Source: JAJFFW01 sp963922595
GTDB lineage: Bacteria > Pseudomonadota > Alphaproteobacteria > Caulobacterales > Parvularculaceae
Assembly (NCBI GenBank): GCA_963922595.1
Contig: CAWUIM010000004.1
Coordinates: 1 to 64,000, forward strand
DNA: 64,000 bases
Reading direction: 5' to 3'
In this document: in pieces, positions 62,611 through 64,000 of the stretch
Layout: each line of letters opens with the position of its first letter
How positions within the stretch are numbered: the stretch's first letter is position 1
Translations under genes and position numbers: made by a program
Notes under the pieces: model-generated
The model's database searches: none
What the model saw: the letters and a program-made list of their open reading frames with translations, nothing else
What the model was told of the DNA's origin: nothing

Positions 62611-63668
62611 GACGCCTCTCCCACTGAAATCACAGCGGGCTCTGCGCGCGCGCCCGGTTTATTCGCTTTTGGGTCGACCATCACCGTTCCATTCTCGATA
62701 CGGACATTATAGGTCGCTATTTTCTCCGTATAGGGCGGCGGCGAGACACCGTCCTCGGGCCGGTATTGCCAGCCATGCCAGGGGCAGGTGACGCAACCAT
62801 CGACAATTCGTCCCTCGCCCAGCGGCCCATTCTGGTGGCGGCAAACATTGGTGACCGCGGAAATCTTGCCGTCGTAACGAAACACAGCGACGCGTTCTCC
62901 GTTGGGCAAGGGCGCGATGACCGCGCGATCTTCCGGGATATCCATCGGCGCGCCCACTGCGACCCATCCTTTTTTCTCAAGCCGGCGCATACCGCTGTCG
63001 GCGCCCCACTCGCGCAACCCTGTGAAAAGATGCAGCCCCGCAACCAGGGCGAATGCGCCGAAGGTCAGCGCCGGGTAGATCGCGGCTTTCTCCGTATAAA
63101 GTGCGCCCAGCACAATATGCAGCACCAGAAGCGCATAAGCTGGATAAACCAGCATGTGCAGCGCTTTCCAGACCGGCGCAGACAAATTGTTGAGCCAGAA
63201 ATCATGGCTCGTCGCCGCCATCAGAAAGAGGATCACAAAGGCGATTAGACCCAGCACCTCAAACGGGAAGCCGGGGATCGAGTCGTATTGACCCTGACTG
63301 ACAAAGAGCGAAACCAGCGGATTTAACGGACCGCCGCCGTGATACCAGAGAAGCGCAAGACCAAAATGGGCCGCGGCGACAAAGAAAGTCAGAACGCCGA
63401 GGTGGCGCCGGTTATACAAGAAGGTGTTGAACCGGGGCGACAGGCGCGCCAGCGGGCCGATGCACAAGATCGCGGTCAGCATCGTAAACGCTGCGGTCCC
63501 GAGCGCGCGAATAAGCAAGACAACCGGGTCCGCCGTATGGCCTGACGCATGGGGCTGCAGGCCGACAAACACAAAGACGCCGAGAAAAACCGCCAGCGCC
63601 AAAAGAACATACAGATCATAAAAGATCTTGTTCTTATTCCATTGTACGGCCTGGTATTGGTGACCCAT
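62607..63668 (-). CDS. Ferric-reductase-like membrane protein fused to a Rieske domain
   Basis: 353 residues. About six to seven hydrophobic segments in residues 15-210 form a ferric-reductase-like haem-binding membrane domain (HLGVLTFFVAAAHFGLALLW and KALHMLVYPAYALLVLHIVL carry the His pairs). Residues about 245-345 form a Rieske domain: VCRHQNGPLGEGRIVDGCVT followed by CPWHGWQY gives the CxH...CxxH [2Fe-2S] ligands. Membrane haem plus Rieske in one chain suggests electron transfer across the membrane; donor and acceptor unknown. Confidence 0.88.
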   Translation of the reverse strand: MGHQYQAVQWNKNKIFYDLYVLLALAVFLGVFVFVGLQPHASGHTADPVVLLIRALGTAAFTMLTAILCIGPLARLSPRFNTFLYNRRHLGVLTFFVAAAHFGLALLWYHGGGPLNPLVSLFVSQGQYDSIPGFPFEVLGLIAFVILFLMAATSHDFWLNNLSAPVWKALHMLVYPAYALLVLHIVLGALYTEKAAIYPALTFGAFALVAGLHLFTGLREWGADSGMRRLEKKGWVAVGAPMDIPEDRAVIAPLPNGERVAVFRYDGKISAVTNVCRHQNGPLGEGRIVDGCVTCPWHGWQYRPEDGVSPPPYTEKIATYNVRIENGTVMVDPKANKPGARAEPAVISVGEAS

Positions 63669-63811
63669 TACTCAGCACCTTCGATAAAAACCGGTAATTC
63701 CGTTTGCTGATCAACAGGCGCAAGACGCAATGCGTACCACGCCGCAGCGAAGGTCGCAGGCGCAAGCGCCAGCCAGATCAGCAAGTGCATGCGGCGGTGA
63801 GGCTTTCTCAT
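63668..63811 (-). CDS. 47-residue single-pass membrane protein
   Basis: Read from the sequence: a basic start MRKPHRRMHLLIWLALAPAT, one hydrophobic helix (LLIWLALAPATFAAAWYAL) and a short acidic tail ending FIEGAE. Its ATG overlaps the upstream gene stop by three bases (ATGA), and its TAA shares one base with the next ATG (TAATG). Both couplings strongly support a real small subunit of the redox module despite its size. Confidence 0.75.
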   Translation of the reverse strand: MRKPHRRMHLLIWLALAPATFAAAWYALRLAPVDQQTELPVFIEGAE

Positions 63812-64000
63812 GAGCCTTCTCCCCTGCCCTCAATCGGCGCGTTGATCTTCCGCATGGAGGCGAGACGGATCACCATGAGCGGCCAAAGTGCGACAATCCC
63901 GGGCAATACGATAAGACGAAAGAACGGACCAACGCCGACGGCGGCGTGATCAATCCGCGCGACGCCGAGCATGACGAATGCGAGCCCGACAAACAGGCCC
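63808..64000 (-). CDS. Membrane protein, C-terminal part (partial)
   Basis: An open frame enters from the right edge and ends in TGA at 63808-63810. The visible 63 residues have two hydrophobic helices (GLFVGLAFVMLGVA and FRLIVLPGIVALWPLMVI) and a polar tail RLASMRKINAPIEGRGEGS. No family can be assigned from so little. It belongs to the same coupled operon as the Rieske/ferric-reductase protein. Confidence 0.65.
   Translation of the reverse strand, partial: GLFVGLAFVMLGVARIDHAAVGVGPFFRLIVLPGIVALWPLMVIRLASMRKINAPIEGRGEGS

Overview
The window is ordinary, gene-dense chromosome of a GC-rich, flagellated, aerobic alphaproteobacterium. Evidence: a FlbD-type flagellar activator beside fliF/G/H/N, flhA and flhF; a SUF operon led by an IscR-type Rrf2 regulator; the panB - TPR protein - bamB - der order; Tad-type proteins; and CtrA-like TTAACC half-sites. 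A Caulobacterales/Parvularculales-like lineage is plausible, but the genus cannot be fixed from the sequence. No prophage, insertion sequence, CRISPR array or rRNA was seen.

Layout. 1-6775: flagellar operon (end of fliF, fliG, fliH, fliN, flbD, flhA, flhF). 6962-7784: small membrane/XRE-regulator module. 7895-9859: TraB/GumN lipoprotein and dihydrouridine synthase. 9930-14583: peroxide defence, with oxyR divergent from ahpC-ahpD-katG (the KatG carries a signal peptide) and OxyR-like sites between. 14634-20516: catabolic cluster with a split UxaA/SuyAB-type lyase, an Ldh2-type dehydrogenase, an aldehyde dehydrogenase and a sodium symporter; sulfolactate use is one hypothesis. 20655-25709: RNA-repair operon on the minus strand (rtcB, a small conserved protein, a tandem AAA ATPase, an RlaP-type nucleotidyltransferase, and a 41-residue remnant of the RNA 2'-O-methyltransferase Hen1). 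26301-35890: tRNA(CAT), SIMPL protein, M28 peptidase, panD, uvrD-like helicase, prmA, a Kazal-domain lipoprotein coupled to bacterioferritin, and an orphan ParA. 35957-44617: SUF iron-sulfur operon. 44874-53153: housekeeping genes (der, bamB, panB, apt and others). 53231-55776: two tandem TadG-like proteins. 56019-61794: M13 peptidase, a VPLPA-CTERM-like protein, parE and mtfA. 61801-64000: a translationally coupled membrane redox module (ferric-reductase/Rieske fusion plus a cysteine-motif protein).

The most interesting region is the RNA-repair operon. RtcB would ligate broken RNA, RlaP would act on RNA ends, and the two-domain AAA protein has no assigned job. The truncated hen1 start, joined to the RlaP stop by a TGATG overlap, shows that the locus once had a 3'-end methylation arm. 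A terminator-like 13-bp hairpin lies just upstream of rtcB. The second most interesting region is the redox module at the right edge, whose cysteine-motif protein has no known function.
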